Source: Paenibacillus tritici (lineage in GTDB: Bacteria > Bacillota > Bacilli > Paenibacillales > Paenibacillaceae). Taken from it: 64,000 bases of DNA. The notes under the pieces are model-generated. The model was given only the letters and a program-made list of their open reading frames with translations. It had not been told where the DNA came from and searched no databases. A program made the position numbers and the translations under genes. Shown here piece after piece: positions 1-8,268 of this stretch. The stretch's first letter is position 1; every line of letters starts with the position of its first letter. The stretch is taken from contig NZ_JABMKX010000009.1 in assembly GCF_013204885.1 (NCBI RefSeq), forward strand, positions 248,001-312,000, given 5' to 3'.

Positions 1-800
1 TCAGCGGCAGGGTAGATGAGTTCGAGCTGCAACTGCTGCTCAATCAACCATACGATAAGCTGAATGCGATCCTGGAGCTGCATCCCGGTGCAGGCGGCAC
101 GGAATCCCAGGACTGGGGCCAGATGCTGCTGCGTATGTATACACGCTGGGCGGAGAAGCGGGGCTTCAAGGTAGATGTGCTTGATTATTTGCCGGGCGAC
201 GAGGCAGGGATCAAGAGTGTAACGCTGCTGATTAAAGGGTACAATGTGTATGGATACCTGAAGGCGGAGAAGGGGGTTCACCGGCTGGTGCGGATTTCAC
301 CTTTTGACTCCTCAGGCAGACGGCATACCTCCTTCGTATCCTGCGATGTAGTACCGGAGATAGCGGATGACGTTGAGGTGGATATCCGAACAGAGGATCT
401 GAAGATTGATACGTACCGGGCCAGCGGCGCGGGCGGTCAGCACATCAATACTACAGACTCGGCGGTGCGGATTACGCATATGCCAACCGGAGTCGTGGTA
501 ACGTGTCAGAATGAGCGTTCACAGATCAAGAACCGGGAACAGGCGATGAAGATGCTGCGTTCCAAGCTCTACGAGCGCAAAATCCAGGAGCAGCAGGCCC
601 ATCTCGACGAGATCCGCGGCGAGCAATCGGAGATTGCCTGGGGCAGCCAGATTCGTTCTTATGTATTCCATCCCTACAGCATGGTGAAGGATCACCGCAC
701 CGCTGTGGAGACAGGGAACGTTGGAGCGGTGATGGACGGCGATCTGGACGGGTTCATTGACGGGTATCTGCGCAGCCAGATTAAGACGGAAACTGAATAA
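1..800 (+). CDS. prfB: Peptide chain release factor 2 (5' truncated by window edge)
   Basis: Release factor 2 recognises UGA and UAA stop codons on the ribosome and triggers peptide release. The reading frame is open from base 3, so the start and the region where many prfB genes carry a programmed frameshift lie outside the window. Visible are the LELHPGAGGTESQDW segment, the codon-recognition motif SPF (in RISPFDSSGRR), which is typical of RF2 rather than RF1, and the catalytic GGQ loop (SGAGGQHINTTDSAVR) that enters the peptidyl transferase centre. A hairpin terminator follows directly. Identification is firm. Confidence 0.97.
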   Translation, partial: SGRVDEFELQLLLNQPYDKLNAILELHPGAGGTESQDWGQMLLRMYTRWAEKRGFKVDVLDYLPGDEAGIKSVTLLIKGYNVYGYLKAEKGVHRLVRISPFDSSGRRHTSFVSCDVVPEIADDVEVDIRTEDLKIDTYRASGAGGQHINTTDSAVRITHMPTGVVVTCQNERSQIKNREQAMKMLRSKLYERKIQEQQAHLDEIRGEQSEIAWGSQIRSYVFHPYSMVKDHRTAVETGNVGAVMDGDLDGFIDGYLRSQIKTETE

Positions 801-810
801 ACGTAATCCT

Positions 811-845
811 ATTCCTACGCGTCTTCGGAGGTGTAGGAATTTTTG
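811..845 (+). terminator. Intrinsic terminator of prfB
   Basis: An 8-bp stem ATTCCTAC / GTAGGAAT encloses a short inner CT/AG pair and is followed by TTTTG. It starts 10 bases after the prfB stop codon. Confidence 0.8.
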
Positions 846-872
846 TCTGAACATAAAGGAGTCCGGCCAACC

Positions 873-1757
873 ATGCAAAAAATCAATTCACGCAACAAAC
901 CACCGCTCATTCCCTTGAACGGGCCGCTGCGGCATACGGTGGATATTGCGCTTATACTGATCGGCTCGCTGATCACAGGGCTGGCGTTCAACCTGTTCTT
1001 CCTCCCGAATCAGATTGCTTCCGGCGGGGTGTCGGGGTTGTCGGTACTGGCGGAGGAGTGGTTTGGGGCGGAGCCGGCTTTTACCCAGTGGGCGCTTAAT
1101 ATTCCGCTCTTCATTCTGGGCGTCGTGTTCCTCGGCAAACAGTATGGCATCCGCTCTCTCTTAGGGAGCTTTGTGCTGCCGCTGTTCATCTTCCTGACGA
1201 AGGATGGACCTGTGCCGACAGAGAATCCGCTGCTGGCTTCGATCTATGGGGGAATCGGGGTAGGGCTCGGCCTGGGCCTCGTCTTCCGGGGGCGCGGCTC
1301 CACAGGCGGACTGACCATAGCAGCGCAGATTATTCAAAAGCTCACCGGCTTCAGCTTCTCGCTGTCCGTCGTGCTGCTGGATGGTACGGTGATCACGCTG
1401 GCGGCCTTCGTGCTGGGGATGGAGCAGGCGATGTATGCACTGATCGGGCTGTTCGTCACCGGCAGGGTGATTAACGCGCTGGAGGTAGGCTTCAGCACCA
1501 CGAAGGTGGCGTATATCATCTCTGATGATACAGAGGAGATCTCACAGGCGATTCTGAATGATCTGGACCGCGGGCTGACCAAGCTGAATGCGCAAGGCGG
1601 TTATACCGGTGACAACCGTACGGTGCTGATGGTCGTAGTCGGCCAGAATGAAATTACGAGGCTGAAGGCGATTGTCCGCTCGGTAGACCCGGGTGCCTTT
1701 GTGATTATAACGGAGGCCCATGAAGTGCTGGGCGAAGGGTTCAAAAGAGAAGCGTAG
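873..1757 (+). CDS. YitT/YvjA family integral membrane protein (DUF161 + DUF2179)
   Basis: A 294-residue membrane protein with about five hydrophobic segments in the first 200 residues and a soluble C-terminal DUF2179-like domain (from about VGFSTTKVAYIISDD to the end). The family is widespread in Firmicutes and its transport or signalling role is not established. I start it at ATG 873 because AAAGGAG lies 12 bases upstream; an in-frame TTG at 843 has no ribosome site and overlaps the prfB terminator. Its place after prfB matches yvjA next to prfB in B. subtilis. The stop codon lies inside the stem of its own terminator. Confidence 0.88.
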   Translation: MQKINSRNKPPLIPLNGPLRHTVDIALILIGSLITGLAFNLFFLPNQIASGGVSGLSVLAEEWFGAEPAFTQWALNIPLFILGVVFLGKQYGIRSLLGSFVLPLFIFLTKDGPVPTENPLLASIYGGIGVGLGLGLVFRGRGSTGGLTIAAQIIQKLTGFSFSLSVVLLDGTVITLAAFVLGMEQAMYALIGLFVTGRVINALEVGFSTTKVAYIISDDTEEISQAILNDLDRGLTKLNAQGGYTGDNRTVLMVVVGQNEITRLKAIVRSVDPGAFVIITEAHEVLGEGFKREA

Positions 1758-1790
1758 ACTCCCAGCCGGGGGTTCTGCGCTTTTTCTTTT
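1751..1790 (+). terminator. Intrinsic terminator overlapping the yvjA-like stop codon
   Basis: AGCGTAGA pairs with TCTGCGCT (one G-U wobble), CCC with GGG further in, followed by TTTTTCTTTTT. Confidence 0.75.
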
Positions 1791-1826
1791 TGCGGGAGAA
1801 GGACTGAATAAAGTTAACGTAACATG

Positions 1827-1855
1827 TTGTATTTATATTAATTCGGTCGTATAAT
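1827..1855 (+). promoter_or_regulatory. Sigma-A promoter of the arg operon
   Basis: TTGTAT at 1827-1832 and a perfect TATAAT at 1850-1855 are separated by 17 bp, about 65 bp before argC. The surrounding AT-rich DNA could hold an ArgR/AhrC box, but I see no unambiguous one. Confidence 0.75.
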
Positions 1856-1920
1856 AATACATATTTGCAGGACGGTTATTCATGGGCGATAATGGTAGAA
1901 ATGAGAAACGGGAAGCAGGG

Positions 1921-2976
1921 ATGACAATGACAGGCAAGCTGAGAGCGGCGATTGTCGGATCAACGGGATATGGGGGCGTGGAGCTGATCAGGCTCTTGCA
2001 GGGCCACCCTGATATAGAGATAACTTCGGTCATCTCCTCTTCGAGTGCTGGTGCGCTGATTGAGGAAGGTTTTCCGCATTTGACGGGGATCGTGCAGCGT
2101 AAGCTGGATGGCGTGGATGCAGCGGAGATTGCCAGTAGGGCGGATGTCGTATTCACTGCTACCCCTTCGGGAGTGAGCGCGAAGCTGGTGCCCGGGCTGC
2201 TGGATGCAGGACTCAAGGTTGTCGATCTGTCCGGGGATTTCCGGCTGAAGGATGGCGCAGAGTATGAGCAGTGGTATAAGCATCCGGCTCCTCCGGAAGC
2301 GTATCTGCAGCAGGCGGTATACGGCTTATGTGAGGTGTACGGCGAACATGCGGCGGGAGTGGACTTCATCTCGAACCCGGGTTGTTATCCGACAGCTACG
2401 CTGCTGGGACTGATTCCGGCGCTTGAGGCAGGCTGGATCAAGCCGGACAGCATCATTATTGATGCGAAATCCGGGGTGTCCGGGGCCGGGCGGGGAACGA
2501 GCCTGATGGTGCATTTTGCCGAGATCAACGAGAACCTCAAAGCCTACAAAATCAACAAACATCAGCATATTCCGGAAATTGAGCAGGTGCTGACCGATGT
2601 TGCCGGGGAGAAGGTCACCGTAACCTTCACTACCCATCTGGTGCCGATGAACCGGGGGATTATGACGACGATGTATGCCGGGCTGATTGGGGAACACAGC
2701 GAACAGGAACTCGTAGACTTATACCGTAAGTATTATGCAGGCAGACCTTATGTGCGGGTGCGCGAGCCCGGAGTAATTCCGGCGACGAAGGAAGTCAGCG
2801 GATCGAACTACTGCGATATCGGCTTCGCGACAGACGCACGTACCGGACGGGTCACCATTGTGTCGGTTATCGACAATATCGTAAAAGGCGCGGCAGGGCA
2901 GGCGATTCAGAACCTGAATTTGATGATGGGATGGGAGGAAACCCGTGGTCTTGGTTACACACCAGTGTATCCATAA
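1921..2976 (+). CDS. argC: N-acetyl-gamma-glutamyl-phosphate reductase
   Basis: Third step of arginine synthesis: NADPH-dependent reduction of N-acetylglutamyl phosphate to the semialdehyde. An N-terminal Rossmann motif GSTGYGGVELIRLL is followed by the active-site cysteine at about residue 155 in SNPGCYPTA, and by GVSGAGRG. The length of 351 residues is normal. I take ATG 1921 (MTMTGKLRAAIVG), preceded by GGGAAGCAGGG; an in-frame ATG at 1882 would add 13 charged residues without family support. First gene of argCJBDF, transcribed from the promoter just upstream. Confidence 0.95.
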   Translation: MTMTGKLRAAIVGSTGYGGVELIRLLQGHPDIEITSVISSSSAGALIEEGFPHLTGIVQRKLDGVDAAEIASRADVVFTATPSGVSAKLVPGLLDAGLKVVDLSGDFRLKDGAEYEQWYKHPAPPEAYLQQAVYGLCEVYGEHAAGVDFISNPGCYPTATLLGLIPALEAGWIKPDSIIIDAKSGVSGAGRGTSLMVHFAEINENLKAYKINKHQHIPEIEQVLTDVAGEKVTVTFTTHLVPMNRGIMTTMYAGLIGEHSEQELVDLYRKYYAGRPYVRVREPGVIPATKEVSGSNYCDIGFATDARTGRVTIVSVIDNIVKGAAGQAIQNLNLMMGWEETRGLGYTPVYP

Positions 2977-2998
2977 CAAGCTGCGGTCAAACACACAC

Positions 2999-4231
2999 AT
3001 GAGCGAGAAACAATTATATACCATTGTTGAGGGCGGCAGCATTACTGCACCCAAGGGCTTCACTTCCGGAGGCCTGCACTGCGGTCTCAAAAAAACAGAG
3101 CGCAATGACCTTGCCGCGATTCTCTGCGAGGTGCCGGCGACGGCTGCTGCGGTGTATACGACGAATGTTTTTCAGGCGGCTCCGCTGAAGGTGACGCGGG
3201 AGAGTCTGGCGGACGGAACGCTGCAGGCGGTAATCGTGAACAGCGGCAATGCCAATGCCTGTACCGGTGATCGGGGGGAGGCGGATGCGTACGAGATGCG
3301 CGCTGCCACTGCCCGCCAGTTGGGCGTGAATGAGCTGGATGTGGCGGTGGCTTCAACCGGAGTAATCGGCGAGCTGCTGAAGATGGACTGTGTGCGCAGC
3401 GGGATTGCGGCATTGCCGGAGAAGCTGGAGGGCGGTGCTTCCGGTGCGGAGGAATTCAGCCAGGCAATTCTGACAACGGATCTGGTCAAAAAAGAAAGCT
3501 GCGTTAAAGTATCAGTAGGCGGGACTGAGGTTATCATTGCCGGTGCAGCCAAAGGTTCCGGGATGATCCACCCGAATATGGCGACGATGCTGGGGTTCAT
3601 GACTACGGATGTGGTCATTGATGGCGAAGATCTGCTTAACCTGCTGCGCAGCGCTACCAACACTACTTTTAATATGATTACCGTGGACGGCGATACCAGC
3701 ACGAATGATATGCTGATTGCTATGGCGAGCGGGCTGGCCGGGAATGAGAAGCTGACGCGGCTGCATCCGGACTGGGAGGCTTTTGCCGCAGCGTTCACGC
3801 ATGTGTGCCGGAGTCTGGCGATGGCGATTGCCCGGGACGGGGAAGGCGCGACGAAGCTGATTGAGGTTCAGGTTAGCGGCGCAGTGCATGAGGATGCAGC
3901 GGCAGCCATTGCCAAGACCGTGGTCGGCTCCAGTCTGGTGAAATCGGCGATCTTCGGTGCGGATGCCAACTGGGGGCGGATTATCGCTGCCGTAGGGCGC
4001 GCAGGAGTTCCGGTCTCGCCGGAACGGGTAGATATTCAGCTGGGTGAGATCGAGGTGCTGCGCGGGTCGCGTCCGGTGGCTTTTGATGAGGAGAAGGCTC
4101 TGCACTATTTGCAAAAGAGCGACACGGTGCTGATTACAGTAACGCTAGCAGACGGAAGCGGGAGCGCTACTGCCTGGGGCTGCGACCTCACCTATGATTA
4201 TGTGCGGATTAATGCGGCTTACCGTACGTAG
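2999..4231 (+). CDS. argJ: Bifunctional glutamate N-acetyltransferase / ornithine acetyltransferase
   Basis: ArgJ recycles the acetyl group from N-acetylornithine to glutamate and often also uses acetyl-CoA, so no separate argA is needed. The family's self-cleavage site is present as NMATMLGFM; Thr at about residue 196 becomes the N-terminal nucleophile of the beta chain. The start is uncertain. ATG 2999 (MSEKQLYTIVEGG) fits the family but has no clear ribosome site. GTG 2945 has a strong GGGAGGA just upstream, overlaps the end of argC by 32 bases and would add 18 residues. The gene is followed by copy 1 of the dispersed repeat. Confidence 0.95.
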   Translation: MSEKQLYTIVEGGSITAPKGFTSGGLHCGLKKTERNDLAAILCEVPATAAAVYTTNVFQAAPLKVTRESLADGTLQAVIVNSGNANACTGDRGEADAYEMRAATARQLGVNELDVAVASTGVIGELLKMDCVRSGIAALPEKLEGGASGAEEFSQAILTTDLVKKESCVKVSVGGTEVIIAGAAKGSGMIHPNMATMLGFMTTDVVIDGEDLLNLLRSATNTTFNMITVDGDTSTNDMLIAMASGLAGNEKLTRLHPDWEAFAAAFTHVCRSLAMAIARDGEGATKLIEVQVSGAVHEDAAAAIAKTVVGSSLVKSAIFGADANWGRIIAAVGRAGVPVSPERVDIQLGEIEVLRGSRPVAFDEEKALHYLQKSDTVLITVTLADGSGSATAWGCDLTYDYVRINAAYRT

Positions 4232-4430
4232 TTGTAAGGGATGGAGATTAGCAAAAAGCGAGAAGGATCGGAGGGGGATTTTGGAACTGCAGGAGCGGTA
4301 GCGACCGCCTTTGTCACCGGATTTCCACCGCGAAGAGCGGGTTAATTCATGAAATCTGGGGACAACAGCGGCCGGAAGTCCAAATATCCACCGTAGTGAC
4401 GACTGAGCTTTGCGTTAAGTTCTAAGGTTC
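4226..4430. repeat. Dispersed structured repeat, copy 1 (between argJ and argB)
   Basis: The conserved core is about 4261-4402: GATTTTGGAACTG, then a CCGCCTTTGTC arm, a GGATTT arm, a small CCGC..GCGG hairpin, AAATCTGGGGACAACAGCGG, and GTCCAAATAT. The arms can fold back on one another (GTC/GAC, GGATTTC/GAAATCT). The same order of blocks recurs near 8.1, 33.3, 45.4 and 63.5 kb. Terminal inverted repeats are not recognisable in this copy, and outer limits are estimated from the intact copies. Confidence 0.8.
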
Positions 4431-4454
4431 AGCATATACAGGGAGGTAAGTGAG

Positions 4455-5270
4455 ATGTCGTTGGATTCTATAGAGAAGCAGCCGGGTGGTGGCCTGTTCG
4501 TGATGAAATGCGGCGGGAGTACGCTGGCTGCGCTGCCGGATTCGTTCTTCGAGGATCTGCGGGAGCTGCAGCTCAGCGGGAACCAGCCTGTCATTGTCCA
4601 TGGCGGCGGCCCGGCGATCTCCGGCAATCTGGAGAAGCTCGGCATTGAGAGCAGCTTCGTGAACGGCCTGCGGGTGACGACGGAAGAGGTGCTTGATGTA
4701 GTCGAGATGACCTTGTCCGGCAGCATCAACAAGGCGATTGTCCGCCGGATTCAGGCCAGCGGAGGACAGGCGCTCGGCTTGTCGGGCGTAGACGGCAACC
4801 TGATCATGGCGCGTCCTGTAGCCAATCATAACGAAGTCGGTCTGGTAGGTGAAGTGACCGGGGTCCAGGCGGAGATTGTGACGGGTATCCTCGCGATGGG
4901 CTATATTCCGGTCATTGCACCGGTCGGAGTGGATAGCGAAGGCCAGCGGTACAATATCAATGCGGATACCGCTGCCGGAGCGGTGGCTTCCTATATAGGC
5001 TCACCGAGTATGATCGTAGTTACGGATGTGCCGGGAATTATGCACACGGTGGACGGGGAGAAGGTAGTGCTTCCGTCCGTGACCGTGGCGCAGATCGAAG
5101 AGCTGATTGCAGGCGGCGAAATCTACGGCGGGATGATTCCCAAAGTGCGCGCAGCCATGGACTGCATTCAGGGCAAGGTGTCAGAGGTTATCATTGTAGA
5201 CGGCAAGGAGCCGCGTGTACTCAGCCGGGTGCTGGGCGGCGAAGCGCTGGGGACGCGGATTGTCCGATAG
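4455..5270 (+). CDS. argB: Acetylglutamate kinase
   Basis: Phosphorylates N-acetylglutamate with ATP, the second pathway step and in many bacteria the feedback-controlled one. The 271-residue protein has the amino-acid-kinase fold: Lys18 in KCGGS, the glycine-rich VIVHGGGP loop, a nucleotide-binding NINADTAAGAVA segment and a C-terminal IYGGMIPKV. GGGAGG lies about 10 bases before ATG 4455. It is separated from argJ by the 220-bp repeat copy 1 but is co-oriented, so read-through or a separate promoter is possible. Confidence 0.95.
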   Translation: MSLDSIEKQPGGGLFVMKCGGSTLAALPDSFFEDLRELQLSGNQPVIVHGGGPAISGNLEKLGIESSFVNGLRVTTEEVLDVVEMTLSGSINKAIVRRIQASGGQALGLSGVDGNLIMARPVANHNEVGLVGEVTGVQAEIVTGILAMGYIPVIAPVGVDSEGQRYNINADTAAGAVASYIGSPSMIVVTDVPGIMHTVDGEKVVLPSVTVAQIEELIAGGEIYGGMIPKVRAAMDCIQGKVSEVIIVDGKEPRVLSRVLGGEALGTRIVR

Positions 5271-5393
5271 GAAATGCAGCAGACAGGGCGGAAAGACATT
5301 TTGACAGGTATTCGTAGTTCCGTAGCAGAGTGACAAGCAAATTAGACGCGCTGGCGGGAATCCGGCAGCAGCATGGTGGGAGAGTGACTAAGA

Positions 5394-6686
5394 ATGAGTG
5401 AGCTTACGCAGACAGAACAAGATTCTTTGACAGGGGCGCCGCAGGGACGTTCAGCGGAAACGCAGGAACAGGGGGCTGCTCCAGCTCCGGCCAGGCTGAG
5501 TGCGATATTCCCGTCTTACGCCAGATATGATCTCAGTCTGGTCAAGGGCAAGGGCAGCTGGGTATGGGATGACCAAGGCAACAAGTACCTGGACTTCATG
5601 TGCGGGCTGGCCGTAACCAGTCTGGGTCATGCCCCGGAGAAGGTGGGCGAGAAGCTGAAGGCGCAGATTGATACGCTGTGGCATGTCTCGAACCTGTTCC
5701 ACATTCCGGGTCAGGAGCGGGTGGCTGCGCTGCTCACCGGGAATAGCTGTGCGGATCAGGTCTTCTTCTGCAACAGCGGAGCGGAAGCGAATGAAGCGGC
5801 CATCAAGCTGGCACGCCGGTATCACCAGAAGGTGAAGGGGGCGGACTGTTATGAAGTCATCACGTTCGAGCAGTCCTTCCACGGTCGCACATTGGCTACG
5901 CTGACAGCAACCGGACAGGCGAAGGTAAAAGAAGGCTTCCTGCCGCTTCCGGCAGGCTTCAAGACCGTTCCTCTCCATGATCTGGAGGCGCTGAAGGCAG
6001 CGATTACGGAGCATACAGCAGCGATCATGCTGGAGATGGTGCTGGCTGAAGGCGGCGTCCTTGAGGTGCAGCAGGAATTCCTGGATGCAGTAGTGGCACT
6101 GTGCAAGGAACACGGATTACTGCTCATCGTGGACGAAGTCCAGACGGGGATGGGCCGGACGGGCAAGCTGTTCGCCCATCAGCATTACGGCATTGAGCCG
6201 GATATCTTCACTTTGGCTAAAGGCGTAGCCAGCGGGTTCCCGGCAGGCGTCATGCTGGGCAAGGGTTACCTGCGCGAGGCGTTCAGCCCGGGCAGCCATG
6301 CCAGCACCTTCGGCGGCACACCGCTGTCCGCAGCGGTGATGGAAGCGACGATTGAGACGATGCTGGAAGATAAGCTGCCGGAGCGGGCTGCGGAGATGGG
6401 GGACTACTTAAGCGGATTGCTCAGAGAGAAGCTGGCGGATACCCCATTCGTGAAGGAGATTCGCGGCAAAGGCCTGCTGATCGGCATCGAATGTAAGGAG
6501 CCGGTGGCTGAGATTGTGCTCGCCGGACAGAAGCGCGGACTGCTGTTCGTTCAGGCCGGACCGAATGTCATCCGGCTGCTGCCTAATCTATATGTAACTA
6601 CCGCTGAAATTGATCAGGCGGTGGACATCCTTTCGGAACTAATTCATACTTATGCTAATACAGCAAACGGGGAGGTAAGTTCATGA
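5394..6686 (+). CDS. argD: Acetylornithine aminotransferase
   Basis: PLP-dependent class III transaminase that converts N-acetylglutamate semialdehyde to N-acetylornithine. The substrate-pocket NSGAEANEAAIKLAR and FHGRTLATLTATG segments, VDEVQTGMGRTG, and the PLP lysine at residue 276 in TLAKGVASGFP are all present. The first 30 or so residues are Gln/Ala-rich and longer than usual. The 122-bp gap before it holds nothing I recognise. The gene overlaps argF by four bases (ATGA), which suggests translational coupling. Confidence 0.95.
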   Translation: MSELTQTEQDSLTGAPQGRSAETQEQGAAPAPARLSAIFPSYARYDLSLVKGKGSWVWDDQGNKYLDFMCGLAVTSLGHAPEKVGEKLKAQIDTLWHVSNLFHIPGQERVAALLTGNSCADQVFFCNSGAEANEAAIKLARRYHQKVKGADCYEVITFEQSFHGRTLATLTATGQAKVKEGFLPLPAGFKTVPLHDLEALKAAITEHTAAIMLEMVLAEGGVLEVQQEFLDAVVALCKEHGLLLIVDEVQTGMGRTGKLFAHQHYGIEPDIFTLAKGVASGFPAGVMLGKGYLREAFSPGSHASTFGGTPLSAAVMEATIETMLEDKLPERAAEMGDYLSGLLREKLADTPFVKEIRGKGLLIGIECKEPVAEIVLAGQKRGLLFVQAGPNVIRLLPNLYVTTAEIDQAVDILSELIHTYANTANGEVSS

Positions 6687-7651
6687 GTCAGGGGACAACA
6701 GGCGTTACAGAGACGATTGCCGCACAGCTCAAAGGCCGTGATCTGCTCGAGCTGAACGATTACAGCCCGGAGGAAATCACGTATTTGATTGACCTGGCGA
6801 TTGAGCTGAAGCGCAAGCAGAAGAACGGTGAGGTCTACCAGCCGCTGCTGGGCAAGACGATCGGCCTTATTTTTGAGAAATCCTCTACCCGTACACGGGT
6901 GTCATTTGAAGTAGGCATGTATCAGCTTGGCGGTCATGCGCTGTTCCTCAGCAAAAATGACATCCAGCTCGGACGCGGCGAGACGGTTGGTGATACGGCC
7001 CAGGTCATGTCGCGTTACCTGGACGGTATCATGATCCGTACGTTCGGTCATGATAAAGTGGAAGATTTGGCCCGTTATGCCTCGATTCCTGTAATCAACG
7101 GCCTTAGCGATCTGGCGCATCCCTGCCAGGTGCTGGCGGATTACCAGACCGTCTACGAGCACAAGGGCAAGCTGAAGGGCCTGAAGCTGGCTTATATCGG
7201 CGACGGCAACAATATGGCACATTCTCTGCTGATCGGCGGCGCCAAGCTGGGTGTACATGTCTCTATTGCCGGACCGGAGGGCTATGGGCCGGACGAGGCT
7301 GTAGTGGCCGAGGCACGCGAGATCGCCAAAGAGACAGGCTCGATCATCACGATTACCCGCAGCCCGCAGGAGGCGGTCCAGGACGCTGATGTGATCTATA
7401 CGGATGTATGGGCAAGCATGGGCTTCGAGGCCGAGCAGCTGGCGCGTGAAGCGGCGTTCAAGGACTATCAGGTCAACGAGGAGCTCGTGAAGGGTGCGAA
7501 GAGCGATTATCTGTTCCTGCACTGCCTGCCGGCCCACCGTGAGGAAGAGGTCAGCACCGGCGTGATCGACGGCCCGAACTCTGTGATTTTCGATCAGGCA
7601 GAGAACCGTCTTCATGCGCAGAAGGCGCTTATGGCGGCTTTGATGGGCTAG
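6683..7651 (+). CDS. argF: Ornithine carbamoyltransferase
   Basis: Makes citrulline from ornithine and carbamoyl phosphate. The carbamoyl-phosphate loop STRTR (residues 68-72), the HPCQ motif, and the ornithine-loop HCLPAHR near residue 272 are intact; 322 residues is normal. GGGGAGG inside the end of argD serves as its ribosome site. The carAB genes found inside the B. subtilis arg cluster are not here. Confidence 0.95.
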   Translation: MSQGTTGVTETIAAQLKGRDLLELNDYSPEEITYLIDLAIELKRKQKNGEVYQPLLGKTIGLIFEKSSTRTRVSFEVGMYQLGGHALFLSKNDIQLGRGETVGDTAQVMSRYLDGIMIRTFGHDKVEDLARYASIPVINGLSDLAHPCQVLADYQTVYEHKGKLKGLKLAYIGDGNNMAHSLLIGGAKLGVHVSIAGPEGYGPDEAVVAEAREIAKETGSIITITRSPQEAVQDADVIYTDVWASMGFEAEQLAREAAFKDYQVNEELVKGAKSDYLFLHCLPAHREEEVSTGVIDGPNSVIFDQAENRLHAQKALMAALMG

Positions 7652-7754
7652 ATGTAGGTGGAGCCTTGCAGAGCATCAGGAGCACAGAAATGAGTTCATT
7701 CCATGAATGCGGTAAGGTAGTGAAGTTACGTTGTAAGCGGACATTTAGAGATAA

Positions 7755-7936
7755 GTGTATTCTGTGCAACTAAAAACAGTGAAACGAAAGGTTGTCCTCT
7801 TCTAACTGTATTCTGTACAACTATATCTGCCCGAAGGGGCGAGAATCCAGGTATAGGGGCATTTTAATTGCACGAAATACAGCTAAACGCACATTCTGCG
7901 TTATATCAGACGATTTAGTTGTACAGAGTACAATTA
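7755..7936. repeat. Phased dyad array 1: two direct and two inverted copies, 51-bp spacing
   Basis: TGTATTCTGTGCA (about 7756) and TGTATTCTGTACA (about 7807) lie 51 bp apart in one orientation. TTGCACGAAATACAG (7868) and TTGTACAGAGTACAA (7919) are the reverse-oriented form, again 51 bp apart. All fit TGYA-N5-TRCA. This fills much of the 617-bp gap between argF and argG; the rest is repeat copy 2. No gene is credible in the gap. Confidence 0.75.
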
Positions 7937-8024
7937 TGCCTACCACCTGCACCTTAATCGGGGCACGCCTAACCCTCAGGAAGCGATGGGTTAAAGTAAT
8001 TTAATTGTATATACAAAACACATA

Positions 8025-8237
8025 TATAAGATCAACGGGAACTTAAGTAAGAGGGTTTAGAAGGAACGAAGGGGAATTTTGGAACTGTAGGAGCGTCAGC
8101 GTCCGCCTTTGTCTGCGGATTTCAACCGCGATCAGCGGCTATAAATCAAGAAATCTGTAGACAACAGCGGCCGGAAGTCCAAATATTCTCTGTAGTGACG
8201 CCCAAAACCCGTTTATGATGTTGCAGTTTATCTTATA
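8025..8237. repeat. Dispersed structured repeat, copy 2 (between argF and argG)
   Basis: The core 8069-8210 matches copies at 4.3, 33.3 and 63.5 kb (GAATTTTGGAACTGTAGGAG, CCGCCTTTGTC, CCGCGATCAGCGG, GACAACAGCGGCCGGA). Its ends are a partial inverted repeat: TATAAGATCAAC on the left and GTTGCAGTTTATCTTATA on the right. Confidence 0.82.
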
Positions 8238-8268
8238 ACCTCCCACACCGAAAGGAAGCTAAACCCCC

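Noticed and set aside
7792..8004. 70-codon frame between argF and argG
   Set aside because: Lies within dyad array 1, has no ribosome site or recognisable domain.
7652..8268. T-box or ARG-box regulation ahead of argG
   Set aside because: No T-box sequence (such as the TGGN..T-box core) is visible, and the gap is accounted for by repeats.
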